From Medicago truncatula (Eukaryota > Streptophyta > Magnoliopsida > Fabales > Fabaceae), in the NCBI RefSeq assembly GCF_003473485.1, contig NC_053045.1:2320501-2384500 (forward strand): 64,000 bases of DNA, read 5' to 3'. This document shows positions 47,871 through 59,194 of the stretch, piece by piece; the stretch's first letter is position 1, and every line of letters starts with the position of its first letter. Both the position numbers and the translations under genes were made by a program. A model generated the notes under the pieces. It made no database searches. It had not been told where the DNA came from and worked only from the letters and a program-made list of their open reading frames with translations.

Positions 47871-49244
47871 TAACTTGTATCAAATAATCCAGAACTAAAT
47901 CTTAAACTTTTATCAATAAATGTATTTGAAATATGTATTATCTTTACATATTTATCTCCATAGTTATTAATATTATAAGAGGCACAACATTTATCTTTTG
48001 TCATGGCCCTCCTGTTCACATGGCGAGGAGGGGGGCTCTTCAGATGGAATGTAAGTAAAGCCCGACTAAATATTATTCTAATCAGGATTTAAATTTAGAT
48101 TCTCTTGAACAATTAATCATAAATTAAAGATCATAAATTACTCAAGTTCAATCACTTAATTGTCTAATGGTAGGACTAACTATACACTGAAAATTCTTAT
48201 CATCAGCCAGGTATCATATTATTCAGGATCACTCAGTAATCATTATAGCAAAATTGTGGAACTCTAGGGTGTTTTTTTTGGACAAAAACTACTCTAGTAT
48301 ACAAATCCCTCACAAGCTGTATAGTAATGACAAATTATGAAGTAGTACTGTAATAATTTGATGCAATGGATGGACGAATCATTTTCAAACTTCAAGTCTT
48401 GGCTAATACAGATTTGGATAGAATTTAATAAGATTGTGACAAGTGATAAAAGTACTGATAATAATATGTAGTTGTCTTTCTAAAAAAAATAAAAAATAAT
48501 AATATGCAGTTGTCAATGCAGTTGAGTGAATAATTCAACAATTTAATAACGTATATACTAACCATAATATGCAGTTGAGAAAATATTAATACTATTAAAA
48601 GAAGTGTCGTAGTACTTGAGATCCATTCCAAAGTTGGCACCAGTACACATTGTTATCATAGTTGAAGTTATCAGATAGATACTAAAATATCAATTTATAC
48701 ATGTATGTATAATTGAAGTCGAAGTTTGAATATAACCATTGTGCACATGCTTAGAGATTGAGAGGATGTTTAATGAAATTGGTATCAATTCATCATTTAA
48801 TTGGAGACAATTGGGGTGAATTCTTTAGCATATGGGTTTATACAATGCTTGGGTTGAATGGAATATTGCAACAAAGAACATTGGAGTTTACAATACTTCT
48901 ATCCTCCATCTCTTTCTAACCTCTTCTTAACGAGGTCCTCTCTTTTATGCACCTCCTAGGGTGGACTATTCACACGTTCCTCGTATCCATCGTGAAACAA
49001 ACATTTTGTGCTTACGTTAGTTCTTAGAGGACATGATATTCATTTTTCTCTTGTAATGCTAGATGATATTCATGTTAATATTAATGTTAATATTAATCTT
49101 GGAGCATAAATTGTAGCAATTGGAATTTGGAGCTCACAAGTTAGGATGACCAATGCATGGTATTCTACTTCAGAACTTTGATTGGAGCTTGTTGATCGCT
49201 TCTTGGATTTCTAAGAGATAAGAGTGGATAAAAAAAAAATAGAA
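47871..49244. other. Spacer with a second copy of kinase-pseudogene sequence
   Basis: 48575-48652 is nearly identical to 45385-45462 (part of the PTI1-like pseudogene exon 1 and adjoining intron), and 48656-48675 resembles the part from 45491. The copy lacks about 27 bp present in between. 49129-49231 matches 46614-46708. The two blocks are in the same order and orientation as in the first copy, so this is a decayed local duplication. No gene. Confidence 0.6.
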
Positions 49245-49600
49245 TAACAACATGTAGCATAAGTGTTAATTTTGAATGAGGTATTTGTTCATAAGTGTTA
49301 AATTTAAGGAGATATTTGTTTATTTTTATAATCACACCGATTTTAGACAAAAAAACAATACGTAAAATAGAATAAAAAATAAGTCAATTGCCCATGTCAC
49401 GTGGCATAACCTTCAATTCACGACGTAGAGATGTCACATATACAGTTAACGGTCACATCATAAGGTGTAACGAAAAAAAATAGACGGATGAAATATTTGA
49501 CAGACGTTTGACAAAATCAAGTTTTTTTTTATTAAGTTTCGCAAATTTGAGTTTTTTTACGAAAGTTGCAATTTCAAGAGGTAATTGACTTTTTATTCAT
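49245..49600. mobile_element. Decayed MULE terminal arm
   Basis: Shares the order of blocks of the right arm of the element at 34205-35686: GTATTTGTTCATAA, GTCACGTGGCATAAC, GTTAACGGTCACATCA, TTTGACAGACGTTTGACAA and GTAATTGACTTTTTATTC. The left arm is missing. More diverged than 34205-35686, so older. Confidence 0.65.
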
Positions 49601-49899
49601 ATTTCTAGTAAAAAAATTAAGGATACTAACATAAAAGCGTATTTGTAAAAAAATCATTATTTTAAAAAAAGGTCAAATGAATTATATTAATACCAATATA
49701 ATATTCTAACCTCCACAAGAAGTACGAGGATATGATTTAAAGGTAAAAATAAACACAAAGTACAAAATAAACAACAATAAAAGATAAAACTACCAAAACA
49801 CTAGCTAGGTGATAACATTAGATCATTAACATAAATCTTAAACACCAAAGAGGATTAATCAACAAAAAATAAGATCAAAAACTAAATTCTTGTTTTTAG

Positions 49900-50340
49900 C
49901 TTTTAACCACAAAAAAGATAGAAGATTGAATTTAACAATTTCTTTGGTGGGAGAATGTGCAATATCTTTTCTTCCAAATAACCTAAACATAAGAAACCAA
50001 ATCAATTGAACAAAAGATTTTTTTTTTTTTTGTCACCTCATAAACTTCCAAATTGAACGAGGTGATGAGAAAGATACAACCAAAAACAAATTCCTAACTA
50101 TCACCGATCAAGTGATCAAATTCCACCATAAAATGTACAACCAAAAACAAATGATTGACGCTTTCCTCCAACTCACAACCAGCCGAAACATATTAGATTT
50201 AGGTAGTATAATTTTAAGTCGAATTAAATTATCCTTCGAATGTATCTGATGGTGTAACAATGCCAAACAAATAAAGAAATCTTCAAAGAGAGAACTTTAT
50301 CTCAAAAAATATCATAGGTGTCAGATTAATCTATCTGCTC
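49900..50340 (-). mobile_element. LINE-like zf-RVT remnant
   Basis: On the minus strand short matches to the plant LINE C-terminal region can be read (SAGCELEESVNHLFL, then NWFGFLCLGYL-like pieces), broken by stops and indels. No poly(A) tail or upstream LINE domains. An old fragment, less complete than the one at 5380-6060. Confidence 0.45.
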
Positions 50341-50785
50341 GACAATAAACAACATATGATAGACATCACTTACAAATGTATCATTTACTTGAATCAAGAC
50401 TCCAATTTAATTTCTCTTCTATGCCATCTTGTCAAAAATGTTATACAACAATCCACATCAGTCACTCTTGCTCTCCTCCCAAACCAATTGACAAAGAATA
50501 TAATTTTTTCAAAATAAATATGTATTTTGTAGAGGATATTTTATTTTATTCTTCAATATACAAACAAATTGATAATAATCATTGAAAACAATTTTAAAAA
50601 GCCGATGTTTGAACCCTAGCCACTGTATTCAACTTAATAATTTCATCATTTGTAACAATCTTTGATTTAGATAGTATACAAAATTGTTTGTATTAATTTG
50701 TTTTTTAATATGTAAATAGTTTTTATAACTAAAAAAATAAAAAGAAAAACAAATGTACTGACATATTTTAAGCAAAAAAAAAGAT
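50341..50785. other. Spacer
   Basis: AT-rich; no features recognised beyond an unassigned open frame of 69 codons (50376-50585) with no domain, probably chance. Confidence 0.35.
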
Positions 50786-51075
50786 TGGGGAATTAGTCAC
50801 TTTAGTTCCTAAATGAAAAATGAGTAGTCAATTTAGTCCCTGAATAGAGAGAAATTGCAAAACAATCCCTCAATGTAGATTCTGTTGGTCAATTTCAGGG
50901 ACTAAAGTGATTAAAAAGTCTACATTCAGGGACTAAATTGGCTAACAGAGTCTCAACCAGGGATTAAATTGACTAACATAGTCTACATTGAAGGACTATT
51001 TTACAATTTATTTACATTTAGGGACTAAAGTGACGATTCCTTTCTTATTGGAGGACTAAATGACTATTCTAAAAA
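50786..51075. mobile_element. Foldback MITE upstream of PDCT
   Basis: Inverted arms begin GAATTAGTCACTTTAGTTCC (left) and, on the other strand, GAATCGTCACTTTAGTCCC (right). Repeated TTCAGGGACTAAA and TAGTCTACATT motifs fill the interior. An AT microsatellite follows (about 51086-51130). The target duplication was not resolved. Confidence 0.6.
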
Positions 51076-51076
51076 A

Positions 51077-51132
<56 letters not shown>

Positions 51133-51363
51133 TTCACTTCCAAATGTGTAAAAGTAACGCACATCACCGACCACATAACTCAAAATGACATCGAATCATA
51201 CAACATCACATTCAGACCAGTCACAGCTTACCCATTTTTCCGTCTTTTATCCACAAAAAGATTTCTTCAAAAATTAAAAAAGAAAATTCCAAAACATTGA
51301 AACATCAACATCATAGTAATAACTTCGTAAACTCCGTCAATTACAACCTCAATTCCTCCGAAT

Positions 51364-51376
51364 TCTATAAATAAAT
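51364..51376 (+). promoter_or_regulatory. TATA box of PDCT
   Basis: CTATAAATAAATA lies about 48-60 bp upstream of the PDCT ATG, implying a short leader with no earlier ATG. Confidence 0.55.
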
Positions 51377-51423
51377 AACCCCCCCCATAATGCCTTCATT
51401 ACATTCAACATTCTCCAACAACC

Positions 51424-53962
51424 ATGAACGGCGGCGCCGCCTCTTCCTCTGGTGACGCCACCGTCCTCAAACGCAGACACACCACTACCAATCAAACCAA
51501 TCACTCTAACCAGAAAAACCCAATGCCGAAGAATTCATCTTCTTCTCTTTGTTCTCTATATTCATCAGCTTCCTTCCTGAAATGGACAATCTCAGATGTT
51601 GTACACGTGGCAACACATCATTGGATGCCGTGTTTGTTTGCTTGTGGTCTTTTATTCTTCATGGCTGTGGAATACACGCTCTTTATGGTTCCTTCTTCTT
51701 CTCCACCGTTTGATTTGGGTTTTGTTTTCACGCGTTCTCTTCATCGTGTTCTTGAATCTTCTCCTCAGCTCAATAATGTCCTAGCTGCTCTTAATACGGT
51801 ATGTTGTTTATCTCTCTTTTTAGATCTGAACGACAATTTGTGTTTTGTTACTTTGTTGGGATTCTTGGATCGATTGTGTTTGATTGAAATGCAAATGGGT
51901 TTGTGTCAAAATTTGATATTTTTTCTTTTTTGACTTAAATTTGATGTTTTTTCAACTTTGTTTTTTGGTTGTTTTTTGCTGGCTATTGGGAAATGGCATG
52001 TGTTTGATTGAAATGAAAATGGGTTTGTGTCAAAATTTGATTTTTTGTTTGTTTCTAATGAATATGTCTGAATTGATTTTTTTGGCATTTTCTTTGAGTA
52101 AAAATTGGGTGTATGTTTCTCTTCAAAAAAATAATAATTTGGTGCATGTTTGGTTTCACTTTAAGATGAGTTAATTGATTCTAGAGTTGTAGAATTGATT
52201 TTTGATATTATTGAATGTTCTCAAGGAAAATTGATTTTGTTTCTAGGATCAATTCTAGCCTAAAGCTAGAATTTAGAGCTTTTGCCTCTAAAATTGATTG
52301 TAACATGAAGCTAGAGTTTAGAGTTTTTGACTCATCTGATTAAATTTTAGCCTTTAGTTTATTATTCAACACACTTTTATATGAATGTATCTAAACGACA
52401 ATGTGTTTTGTTGGGTTCAGGGCTGACTTAATAATTTTCAGTAAGTGATGCATAAAACAAGTTTTAATATATGCGATTTTTTGTCTGCATATATATGTGG
52501 TCTTTTCATTTATAAAATATGATGAGTTTACTTTTGTTGGTAGGCTTAAAGCTTAGACTTTAGTAACCTTACTCTTAGGCCAGCCCTTGATGCTTTGTGG
52601 GTTTTTTTGGGTTTGTGTTTTTGGTGTTTTTTTGTGGGAATCTATGAAGCAGATATACGGACACAGATACTGACACGCTGTCACCGTTGATAATTTGAGA
52701 AAATCACATAATTCAATGTAATTATGTGTCAGTGTCGTTTTGACGTGTCCAACACCAGGACACATGTAATCTTAGAATTGTACATGCTTCATAGGTGGGA
52801 ATGGAATGGGTTTGATTGAAATCCAAATGGGTTTTGTATCAAAATATGATTTTTTTTTTGTTTGTTTCTAATTGTTTTCTCTGAATTGATTTTTTTGGCA
52901 TTTTCTGAGTTTTTGATGTTTTGTTTTCATTGTTAGCTGGTGTTAAATTTTGTGTGTTTTGTGTGTAGGTGTTTGTGTTAATGCAAACGAGTTATATATT
53001 ATGGACTTGGTTTATTGAAGGAAGACCTAGAGCAACAATCTCAGCTCTTTTCATGTTTACATGTCGTGGGATTTGTGGCTATTCCACACAGCTCCCATTG
53101 CCTCAGGTGATTCATTCTTTTCATTCACATTTTTTGTAGTTAACTACCAAACAAAGTGTTTCATTTGTTTTTTAAATTTCTGTTCCTTTATTTTATTGTA
53201 TGGGAACAATTTCTTTAGCCCTTAAAATTATTAGTAGTAATTCAATTCAGTTTTGACATCAATTAAATTTCAAAATGATGTCTCAGTTAAAAGTTGCTAT
53301 CGCGTTTGTCCTAAGAACAATTTTGGAGGTTAAATTGACCAAGCTGAAAGAACTAAATGTATGTTTGGATTCACTTTTGTTAGAAATAGAAGTGATTCTA
53401 GACTATGAAGCCCAAATACTTCTAAAATGAAGAAGTATTAATTGGCCAATCCAAAAGAACTAAGTGCATGTTTAAATTTACTTTTCTCAGAAGTGATGCT
53501 TTTTTTGGAAGCTTACAAATAAGGCAATCACTTTTGTCTATAGAATTGATACTAAATTGGTGGTTTAGTTGTTGTGCTTTCATTGATAATGTTGTTAACA
53601 ATGTGCTTTTGTTTTGTGTTGATGTTGAATAGGGTTTTTTGGGTTCTGGCGTGGACTTTCCAGTTGGGAATGTATCATTTTTCCTGTTTTTTTCTGGTCA
53701 TGTGGCGGGTTCGGTGATAGCTTCATTAGACATGAGGAGGATGAATAGGTGGGGGTTGGCATGGACTTTTGATTTGTTGAATGTGTTGCAAGCTGTGAGA
53801 TTACTTGGTACAAGAGGCCATTACACTATTGATTTGGCTGTTGGGTTAGGTGCTGGCTATATATTTGACTCTTTAGCTGGTAAGTATCTTGAAGATAGCA
53901 AGTTGAAAATAGCTAAAAATAGTGTCAATGGTCATGCCTCCAAACATGATTTGGTTGCATGA
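51424..53962 (+). CDS. ROD1: Phosphatidylcholine:diacylglycerol cholinephosphotransferase (PDCT/ROD1)
   Basis: Three exons (51424-51798, 52969-53106, 53633-53962), joined in frame to 280 residues; the Arabidopsis enzyme has about 300. PDCT moves the phosphocholine headgroup between phosphatidylcholine and diacylglycerol in the ER, feeding polyunsaturated acyl chains into triacylglycerol. The first 50 residues are polar and variable. Membrane segments are seen at about 66-90 (HHWMPCLFACGLLFFMAVEY), 126-142, 147-165, 185-204 and 236-252. Lipid-phosphatase-type active-site motifs are FFSGHVAGS (His194) and GTRGHYTIDLAVG (His234, Asp238). The start codon has no upstream competitor. Intron 1 (1.2 kb) holds two MITE-like repeats. 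Its neighbours match the Arabidopsis At3g15820 region. Confidence 0.93.
52155..52390. repeat. MITE-like repeat in PDCT intron 1
   Basis: Contains AGAATTGATTTT, CAATTCTAGCCTAAAGCTAG and TAGAGCTTTTGCCTC blocks shared with the foldbacks in SRP54 intron 1 (24560-25870). Ends not resolved. Confidence 0.5.
52642..52795. mobile_element. Small TIR element in PDCT intron 1
   Basis: Ends CTATGAAGCA and TGCTTCATAG are perfect inverted repeats of ten bases, with GGACACAG/GTGTCCAACACC inside. The ATGAAGC start resembles the element at 60932-61602. Confidence 0.6.
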
Positions 53963-54789
53963 ACAATTTGACACTTTAGCCAAAAGGGAAACACAAAAAA
54001 AGGATACTAGAGAAGTAGACAATACAATGTGTGAATGTGTGGATGGGAGATGATTTTGTCGAAGCCGTGATTTTGTTGTAGCTCTAAAGTGTAGTTTTTG
54101 TCAAAATCGCGGTAGCTCATCATGATTTTGCCGATGTTAGGATCCAAACATGAGGAAGAGTTTGAATTGTAATTGTAAAGCAAATAAGAAAAAAGCTTAA
54201 AGAGTGAAATCATGTGTGAGTAGTAGTTGTTTTTAATTGTTTAATTAACGTGTAATTTCAATAATTTATTTATTTCACTATATGACTAAGAATTTCATGC
54301 TTTGTCTGCATTTCATTTTGTTTTGGTTGCTACACTTTTTGGACGGAATGTGGCAAGTGCCAAGACATTAAAGAAATATATTCAAACCAAAAAAGTAATA
54401 ATAAAAAATATATATTTTAACTTGAAAGTAGTATCCAAACCAACTCGAAGACTCCAAAACACTAGATTTTAACTTGAAAAATGTAAAACAAAACAATTTG
54501 ATTAGTTCGGAATGAATTTTAGATTCATATATGATGACTCAACCTTATACATGTCACTAGTAGGAGTTGTGACATCAACATCAAACTCAAAAGGACAAAA
54601 ACCACAAACAAGAGAAACAAGAAAAAGACAACGTTTGGAAGCCTTGAACCTTCCTTAAACTTCTCCAACCTTCTTGAGATGTACCTTTTCCACTCCAAAA
54701 CTACTTCCATTCAACTCATCATAATCTTCATCATCATCATAATCATCATTTCATTCACTCACTCTAATTCCATCAAAAAGACATTTCCA
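53963..54789. other. PDCT 3' flank and EGY3 promoter region
   Basis: Same-strand spacer of about 0.8 kb. An in-frame ATG at 54679 precedes the chosen EGY3 start. No other gene found. Confidence 0.5.
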
Positions 54790-57700
54790 ATGGCAACACT
54801 TTCTCCATTTTTGTACTCTCTCTTCAACGCTTCTAACTCCAAAACAATCATCACAACAAGTAACAAAAACTTCAACACTCACTCTTGTTTTCTTTCTTTA
54901 CACTCCAACAAACCAAAAACCACTTCCTTCAAATTATTTTCATCCCTCAAAGATGAAAATGAAACCAATTCATCACCAGTTTCTATTGCTCCTAAGAAAC
55001 AAGACAACATAAGCAACAACAACAACGATGATGATGTTGGAAGAGAAACAAATGAGGATGAGAAAGAACAACAAGAAATGGACTGGAAAACGGATGAAGA
55101 GTTTAAGAAGTTTATGGGGAATCCATCAATTGAAGCTGCTATTAAGCTGGAGAAGAAGAGGACTGATAGGAAGTTAAAGGAGCTTGATACAGAAAGCAGT
55201 AAGAATAATCCAATTGTTGGTGTTTTTAATAACTTGGTAAGGCGTAATTTGATCTTGGAAAAAGAGAGGCTAGAAAAAGTTGAGGAAACTTTCAAGGCTC
55301 TTGATCTCAATAAGGTAATTAATTAGGGTCAATTCGAATTGATTTATTTGAACTTATCTACTGACATAAGTTTATGAGACTGTTTGAGATAACTTATGAA
55401 AACAACTTATCACATTGTTTATAAGGAGTTTATTATTTGTAAGTTCTTCAAGATAACTTATGAAAATAGTTTACAAGGAGTTTATACACTATCCTAATTT
55501 ACTCTATATCCACTAATGCTGCTAATTTGGTTTGTGCAGTTAAAGAGTTGTTTTGGTTTTGACACATTTTTCACAACGGATGTTCGAAGATTTGGCGACG
55601 GAGGTATTTTCATTGGGAATTTAAGGAGACCAATTGATGAAGTCATTCCAAAGTTAGAGAAGAAACTCTCTGATGCAGCAGGTAGAGAAGTTGTCTTATG
55701 GTTCATGGAAGAACAAAAAGATGGCATTACCAAACAGGTACTTTGCCATAATTTTGAGTTCTTGATCAATTTATCATGCTAATATTTATTGTTAGAGCAT
55801 CTCCAAATCGAGAACGTAAAGGACGATAACAACACTTCACTCCATTAGGATAAAGTAATAAGTTTAGCATCAAATATGTGAAACTTGCATAGGAGAGAGA
55901 CAGACACAAGAATTAAGGGCATTGTAAGAACATGTTCTATTGAGGGAACCGTTCTTACAAGTGTGTGTGCTTTATATATATTGTTACTACTTACTATTGG
56001 TTTTATACAATTAAGCCATTGCTAAAGTACTATACATTCAGGTTTGTATGGTGCAACCAAAAGCAGAAATGGATCTCCAATTTGAGTCAACTAATCTGAG
56101 CAATCCATTTGGATATCTAAGTGCAATTGCGTTAGCTGTTACTACTTTTGGAACAGTTGCTTTGATGAGTGGATTCTTCCTTAAACCTGATGCTACATTT
56201 GATGATTATCTTGCTAATGTTGTGCCTCTATTTGGTGGTTTCTTATCTATTCTTGGAGTTTCTGAGGTAAGTTATATGTTCAGTTTTCCACCAAACCTTA
56301 AATTTTATCCTAGATTATGAAGCATTAAAACAGTCGGTGTTTGTCAGGTTTAAATTGTTTTGTGGTTGTATTCTTTTCATTGTTCAGATAGCCACCAGGG
56401 TAACGGCTGCTCGATATGGTGTTAAACTCAGCCCTTCGTTTCTAGTGCCGTCTAATTGGACAGGGTGCTTAGGAGTAATGAATAATTATGAATCTCTCCT
56501 CCCAAACAAGAAAGCTCTGTTCGATATTCCTGTAGCACGTACTGCGAGTGCGTATTTGACTTCATTAGTGCTTGCTGTTGCTGCATTTGTAGCTGATGGA
56601 AGCTTTAATGGTGGCGACAATGCATTGTGAGTTGTTTATGGTGTACCTTCTTCTGATGCACTTCACTTTTCTGATATATACTTCTATAGGAAAAAAGAAA
56701 AGGAAATGAAACTACACTAAACATGAATAATTAGTAAATGAATATCGTTTACTAAGACCACAGTCTTATGGATTCTTCAATTGAACCAAAAAGAAGACCA
56801 CAATCTTATGATCAACAATAGCTTTGTTTAGAGGAGAAACTAGGATATATAGATCCTGTTTGGATAAACAACTTAATTGTTTATAGGATAAACACTTATA
56901 TGTATAATCTATTTCTATATATAAGATAAAATAAAACCAAAATAATTTCATATGAGCTATAAACTATTTTCGTAAGTTATCCTAAAGAAATTATGAAAAA
57001 AATAAGCTGGAAACAACATGTCATAAGGTGTTTTCAAAAACTCATCTAGACAGTTTCACAAATATTTATGTCAGATGATAATAAGCTGAATTAAGTCAAT
57101 TCAAAACAGACCTGTGGTGAAGAAATACATGGTTATGTAATGTATTGTTAAATACAATTTGTGGTATAGCATTGGCCATACGAGTTTCATGCATTGCAAT
57201 AAAAAAATATGACTAGCATGCTCAATGGACATTGTTACCTCATATTGGCCATATTAGGAGTTCTACACATTATCATTTCTCTTGATTGTAACTTTCTACT
57301 GGTTCATTTGCAGGTACATAAGGCCTCAATTTTTCTATAACAACCCTTTGCTTTCTTTTATTCAATATGTTATTGGTCCTTACACGGACGATCTGGGCAA
57401 TGTGTTGCCCTATGCTGTGGAAGGTGTTGGAGTTCCTGTTGATCCACTCGCATTTGCCGGACTTTTAGGTGCGCTTGTTGTTATTTCTGTCACTTTGTCC
57501 CAGTTTTCTTTTCATGAATGATTCAATATGCAAAACTACATGTTTTATAACCTAAGATATAAATCAGTAAATCATGATATAGCCCATTTATCAAGATAAA
57601 ACTGTTAAGATTCCGAGTTTCTGATTTGTCAAAATCGCGATGTGAGCCATCAAATATCCATCTAAAAACTTAAATAGACTGACTGCAGTGACTATAGGTG

Positions 57701-58145
57701 AATGATAGCAGTAAACTTTTGTTATGTATTCTATTTATTCGTTGGAAAACATCATTGTAGATATAACATCGGCGAACAATTTGATACTTGTGTAGGGATG
57801 GTGGTGACTTCTTTGAACTTGTTACCATGTGGGAGACTAGAAGGAGGGCGAATAGCGCAAGCCATGTTTGGTCGAAGCACTGCGACATTGTTATCTTTTG
57901 GTACATCGTTATTGCTTGGTATTGGCGGCCTTAGTGGTAGTGTTTTGTGCCTTGCATGGGGATTGTTTGCAACTTTCTTTAGGGGAGGAGAAGAAATTCC
58001 TGCAAAAGATGAAATCACCCCTCTAGGGGAAAGCAGATATGCTTGGGGTATTGTTCTTGGCTTGATATGTTTTCTCACCCTTTTCCCTAATATTGGAGGG
58101 ACTTTCTCCAATTCATTTCTAAGTGATCCATATTTTAGGGGATAA
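54790..58145 (+). CDS. EGY3: EGY3, chloroplast site-2-protease-like protein without zinc ligands
   Basis: Six exons (54790-55314, 55540-55737, 56042-56266, 56388-56626, 57314-57468, 57796-58145), all joins in frame, 563 residues; Arabidopsis EGY3 (At1g17870) has about 570. The start MATLSPFLYSLFNAS is followed by a Ser/Thr/Asn-rich stretch typical of a plastid transit peptide; an in-frame ATG at 54679 would add a hydrophobic 37-residue lead and is less likely. A polar acidic region (100-175) precedes the conserved GFDTFFTTDVRRFGDGG block and at least six membrane segments. Where active EGY proteases have HExxH this protein has SEIAT (Ser315, Thr319), and the second motif reads NLLPCGRLEGG with Glu463 for Asp. 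Catalysis is thus not expected, as in known EGY3; family members act in thylakoid or envelope membranes under heat and oxidative stress. A MITE sits in intron 4. Confidence 0.93.
55330..55500. repeat. Partial MITE in EGY3 intron 1
   Basis: Contains AACTTATCTACTGACATAAG and two GATAACTTATGAAAA blocks, matching the GTTTGGATAAAC MITE family in inverse orientation. Incomplete. Confidence 0.45.
56864..57114. mobile_element. Dispersed MITE family, copy 2, in EGY3 intron 4
   Basis: Starts TCCTGTTTGGATAAACAACT and ends TTCAAAACAGACCTG, with AAGTTATCC and TTATGTCAGATGATAATAAG inside. Explains much of the size of intron 4. Confidence 0.6.
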
Positions 58146-58496
58146 ATTGTAAATGTTTTGTATATCAGTAGATGTCTATGATTATATATGTTAAATTGTA
58201 TTAAAGGTAGTTTTTGTGTCTTTAGTATTTATATCTTTCTATCCTCTTGTATTGTTACCCTAAGAATCCTCCTCTCTTTATATTTCCTTCTCCCCTTCTA
58301 TATATCACCATTGTTAACACCTTGTACAGTTGTACTACTCTCTCATAATGTAATCATAAACTTCAATTCAAGATGGTAATTAAATGTTGAAAACAAGCAT
58401 GTAATAATCTTTTTCCCCTGTCCATGTCCATCTTTAGAACAATGTTAGCTTTAATTATGCCCGTGTACTCATTTATTTTTAGGGTTGGTTGAGTTT

Positions 58497-58680
58497 TTTG
58501 TTGGTCTTACTCTTCTGGCTCTCGGGGAAAGAGATCCTAGTAATCTGGAATTTGAGTGGGGGTGACCAAAGTCCAACGTAGGATTGTTCCAATCAAGATT
58601 CTAATTTGGATTCTTTCAAACCATTCATTCTTAACCGTAACTCATTAACCATCGAGTATAACTACTTTGTTAAGTTGGCT
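58497..58680 (-). repeat. Decayed SINE-like repeat
   Basis: Contains GGGAAAGAGATCCTAGTAAT, GTCCAACGTAGGATTGTTCC and AACTCATTAACCATCGAGTA blocks of a common legume repeat with a degraded B box (AATCAAGATTCTAATTTGG). Similar sequence occurs near 48060-48150. Confidence 0.35.
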
Positions 58681-58802
58681 TTTGATTATTGGCGTATACA
58701 TGGGTTTTAGTTTTGATATTTATATCTATTGATGAACATATTAAACTCCTAAAGTGATAGGCTATTGTGTGTTTTCTTAACAATGCCATGACAGTATAGT
58801 GG

Positions 58803-58846
58803 AATATTTTTTTTTTGGTGGTGGCCGGGGACCTTGCATATTATGG
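58803..58846 (-). repeat. SINE fragment
   Basis: GGTGGCCGGGGACCTTGCAT followed by ATTATG matches the end of the SINE head family seen at 4758 and 46797, with a T-run on the plus strand that would be the A-tail. Confidence 0.4.
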
Positions 58847-59194
58847 CCCTAAACAAAAGCCTAAAACCTGGTGTCCTCAGTTAAACGGAAATGAACAAGG
58901 AGCCAAACAATTTCGACATCAAAACGACAGAAAAGACAAAAGTCTGTCGTGGCACATCGATACTATAAAATTCAGCGATGTTCAAGCTATTTCGGAGTAT
59001 AAAAGCACAACCTTATACCATGAACCATAATTTCTTCCCAGTAGTATAGTATAGAAGGGACAACTATTCCCAAAGTTCAGTGCTAACTACTAAGTGTGGA
59101 ATTTACATTTTATATTATACAACACCTTATTTACGTAATAACAAATTACAACAGCATGCATGCTGGAAATGAATATTCATGTAAAAATGTAATG

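Larger units (their letters stand above)
58146..59194. other. Convergent spacer of EGY3 and PIFI
   Basis: Holds the two 3' UTRs and SINE-like fragments. A 71-codon frame at 58815-59030 has no recognisable domain and overlaps a SINE piece. Confidence 0.45.

Noticed and set aside
51799-52174. Open frames continuing past PDCT exon 1
   Set aside because: They read into intron 1; the conserved protein needs the donor at 51798 and the exon at 52969.
54679-54789. Longer EGY3 start at 54679
   Set aside because: It would place an Ile-rich hydrophobic stretch before the transit peptide; MATLSPFLYSLF at 54790 is the better plastid N terminus. Not excluded without cDNA.
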